Assembly (NCBI GenBank): GCA_964521105.1
Contig: CAZFPO010000057.1
Coordinates: forward strand, 1 to 17,304
Reading direction: 5' to 3'
Length of the DNA: 17,304 nucleotides
DNA from: JAQUGA01 sp964521105
GTDB taxonomy: Bacteria; Bacteroidota; Bacteroidia; Bacteroidales; WCHB1-69
A model generated the notes under the pieces. It was not told where the DNA came from. It saw nothing but the letters and a program-made list of their open reading frames with translations, and made no database searches. A program made the position numbers and the translations under genes. Shown in pieces: positions 16,327 through 17,304 of this stretch. Position 1 is the first letter of the stretch. Every line of letters begins with the position of its first letter.

Positions 16327-16331
16327 CATTT

Positions 16332-16958
16332 TTATTTTATCATTTTTCTTTGGAGCGAAGGAGTATGACCCAAAAATGCTTCAGCTTCTTTAAAAGCAAT
16401 ATCAAGCTGTTTTTTAGTCAACAAATTTAAAACTCGGTACATTTCTTCTATCATTCCTTCAAATATTTTTGGAAAATTTGGTGTGTTTTGAATTTCAAAA
16501 TATAAAATATACCAAGTTGCAGCTTTAGAAAGGTCTTCATTGTTGCCTAAATGATCTTCGACCATAGATGCTGCAATAAGCATGGCATTTACAACCATAA
16601 TACTATCCCAATAATTTTTCATTGGTTTAGTAAGTGCTATTTCAGTTATTAACTGATAGGCTCTTTTAAGATCCTTTTCATAGTAGACTTTAAAAAGTTC
16701 ATATTTGCAATCTATATTCCTGTCTTTGCAGTCATTTAATAATTCAATTGCACGAATAGAGTCCTTACTTATCCTATAGCCAGTTAATAATTCATAAGCA
16801 TACGAAAGTTTTGCTTTGTCACAATTAGATTCTATGAGCTTTTCCAAAGTATCTATTGAAACTCCATAATCTACTCCCTCATTATCCAGACTATCGCATG
16901 TTTGTGCATTTATTTGAAAAGAAATAAAGGTTAGTATAACTAAAATGTAATTTTTCAT
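16332..16958 (-). CDS. Exported Sel1/TPR-like repeat protein of unknown function
   Basis: I do not recognise a named family for this 208-residue product. It starts with a Sec signal peptide (hydrophobic core YILVILTFISF, likely cleavage after NA at 18). The mature part is helical. The segments LSYAYELLTGYRISKDSIRAIELLNDC, CKYELFKVYYEKDLKRAYQLITE and DLSKAATWYILYF resemble paired helices of Sel1-like repeats, which usually act as protein-binding scaffolds. Several cysteines (C21, then others in the first repeats) could form disulfides in the periplasm. No lipobox is present, so it is probably soluble. It is transcribed alone from a short leader and is divergent from the ATPase gene at the window edge. 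The Sel1 assignment is by pattern only. Confidence 0.65.
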   Translation of the reverse strand: MKNYILVILTFISFQINAQTCDSLDNEGVDYGVSIDTLEKLIESNCDKAKLSYAYELLTGYRISKDSIRAIELLNDCKDRNIDCKYELFKVYYEKDLKRAYQLITEIALTKPMKNYWDSIMVVNAMLIAASMVEDHLGNNEDLSKAATWYILYFEIQNTPNFPKIFEGMIEEMYRVLNLLTKKQLDIAFKEAEAFLGHTPSLQRKMIK

Positions 16959-16973
16959 GATTGTTTTTCTTTA

Positions 16974-16981
16974 CAAATTTA
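16974..16981 (-). promoter_or_regulatory. Probable -7 element for the Sel1-like gene
   Basis: Minus-strand TAAATTTG at 16981-16974 matches TAnnTTTG exactly. Transcription would start close to 16968, leaving a leader of only about ten bases before ATG 16958. No TTTG is visible at -33. Confidence 0.45.
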
Positions 16982-17087
16982 TGAAATTAATTCTCAGAAC
17001 CTAATAAAATTTCGGATGTCCTTAGTCGAAAAAAATTGGAGATGTCAATTATTTTAATCTAGAAAGAAAAAACTGATTTTTAATTCG

Positions 17088-17095
17088 TATATTTG
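17088..17095 (+). promoter_or_regulatory. Probable -7 promoter element of the edge ATPase gene
   Basis: TATATTTG at 17088-17095 fits TAnnTTTG exactly. Transcription would start near 17100, giving a leader of about 107 bases that opens with the palindrome cluster at 17105-17145. No -33 TTTG is found. Confidence 0.5.
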
Positions 17096-17104
17096 TAAAA
17101 AATT

Positions 17105-17145
17105 AGTACTACGAAAATTTTCGTAACGAAATTTTTAGCAGTACT
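17105..17145. repeat. Nested palindromes in the ATPase gene leader
   Basis: The outer arms AGTACT (17105-17110 and 17140-17145) enclose TACGAAAATTTTCGTA (17110-17125), a perfect 16-bp palindrome. A partial repeat, ACGAAATTTTT (17126-17136), follows. Together the outer and inner parts can fold as one long imperfect hairpin (AGTACT-ACG-AAAATTT against AAATTTT-TAGC-AGTACT). The element begins a few bases after the expected transcription start, so it could be an operator or a structured leader. Confidence 0.7.
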
Positions 17146-17207
17146 TATATAATTGATTATAAAACTATTATAAATTTATTTTGTGATTTTTATTAAAATA
17201 AACGACT

Positions 17208-17304
17208 ATGAAAAATCCTTTTAAATTTGGTTCAGTTGTGGAATCCCCATATTTTACCGATAGGGAGGACGAATTGATAAAAGTACAAGATATTTTAAAT
17301 AGTG
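17208..17304 (+). CDS. N-terminus of an archaeal-type AAA ATPase (3' partial)
   Basis: An open frame from ATG 17208 runs to the window edge and gives 32 residues, beginning MKNPFKFGSVVESPYFTDREDEL. The pattern NPFKFG...V....F..RE.EL is the usual start of ATPases of the archaeal ATPase_2 type (PF01637-like), where the F-x-x-R-E-x-E-L segment precedes the Walker A loop by about 20 residues. The Walker A motif is outside the window. These ATPases occur as scattered, often multi-copy genes in Bacteroidota, and their role is poorly known. The preceding palindromic leader and promoter match support it as a real gene with its own control. Confidence 0.7.
   Translation, partial: MKNPFKFGSVVESPYFTDREDELIKVQDILNS

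Larger units (their letters stand above)
16033..16331. other. Non-coding region between the macroglobulin and Sel1-like genes
   Basis: No reading frame or RNA gene is evident in these 299 bases. It holds the upstream region of the macroglobulin gene, including a promoter match at 16085-16092 and a small inverted repeat at 16112-16128. It also has a ten-base direct repeat, TTTCTGCCTG, at 16302-16311 and 16317-16326, just after the Sel1-like gene. No terminator hairpin for that gene was found. Confidence 0.6.

Noticed and set aside
1..17304. CRISPR arrays, tRNA or rRNA genes, insertion sequences
   Set aside because: No regularly spaced repeats, cloverleaf-like segments, rRNA-like conserved stretches or transposase motifs were seen on either strand.

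Overview
The window comes from an AT-rich member of the Bacteroidota, most likely Bacteroidales. The reasons are type IX secretion (T9SS) components, a DUF3098 gene beside ftsX, a large alpha-2-macroglobulin of Bacteroidota type, almost no Shine-Dalgarno sequences, and several matches to the Bacteroidota promoter form TTTG-N19-21-TAnnTTTG. All calls were made by reading the sequence; no database search was run.

Left part (1-2441, + strand): the C-terminal end of a large secreted protein with a T9SS-type sorting domain, then a PorV/PorQ-like outer-membrane protein, probably its partner. A strong promoter and a leader hairpin follow, then greA and a HIT-family hydrolase gene read as a pair. A terminator ends this unit, and its hairpin also encodes the last codons of ruvC on the other strand.

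Middle part (2436-9705): ruvC (-) is divergent from a two-gene + strand unit, a flippase-like membrane protein (UPF0104/MprF-type) overlapping a family 2 glycosyltransferase. That unit collides tail to tail with a long - strand housekeeping series. In transcription order this is ftsX, DUF3098, uppP, truB, then (probably with an extra promoter) queA and ispD. It covers cell division, recycling of the undecaprenyl carrier, tRNA modification (pseudouridine 55 and queuosine) and isoprenoid synthesis. IspD feeds precursors to the undecaprenyl carrier that UppP recycles, so part of the cluster has a common envelope theme.

Right part (9802-17304): a terminator, then a single 2058-residue alpha-2-macroglobulin-like protein with an intact CxEQ thioester motif and a long low-complexity segment that may be its bait region. 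Next come about 300 bases of non-coding DNA and a small exported Sel1/TPR-like protein of unknown role. A divergent gene at the right edge starts an ATPase resembling the archaeal-type AAA family. Its leader carries a striking set of nested palindromes just after a promoter match.

Most of the window is conserved core genome. The least explained elements are the palindromic leader of the edge ATPase, the promoter-hairpin arrangement before greA, the bait-like segment of the macroglobulin, and the secreted protein/PorV-like pair.
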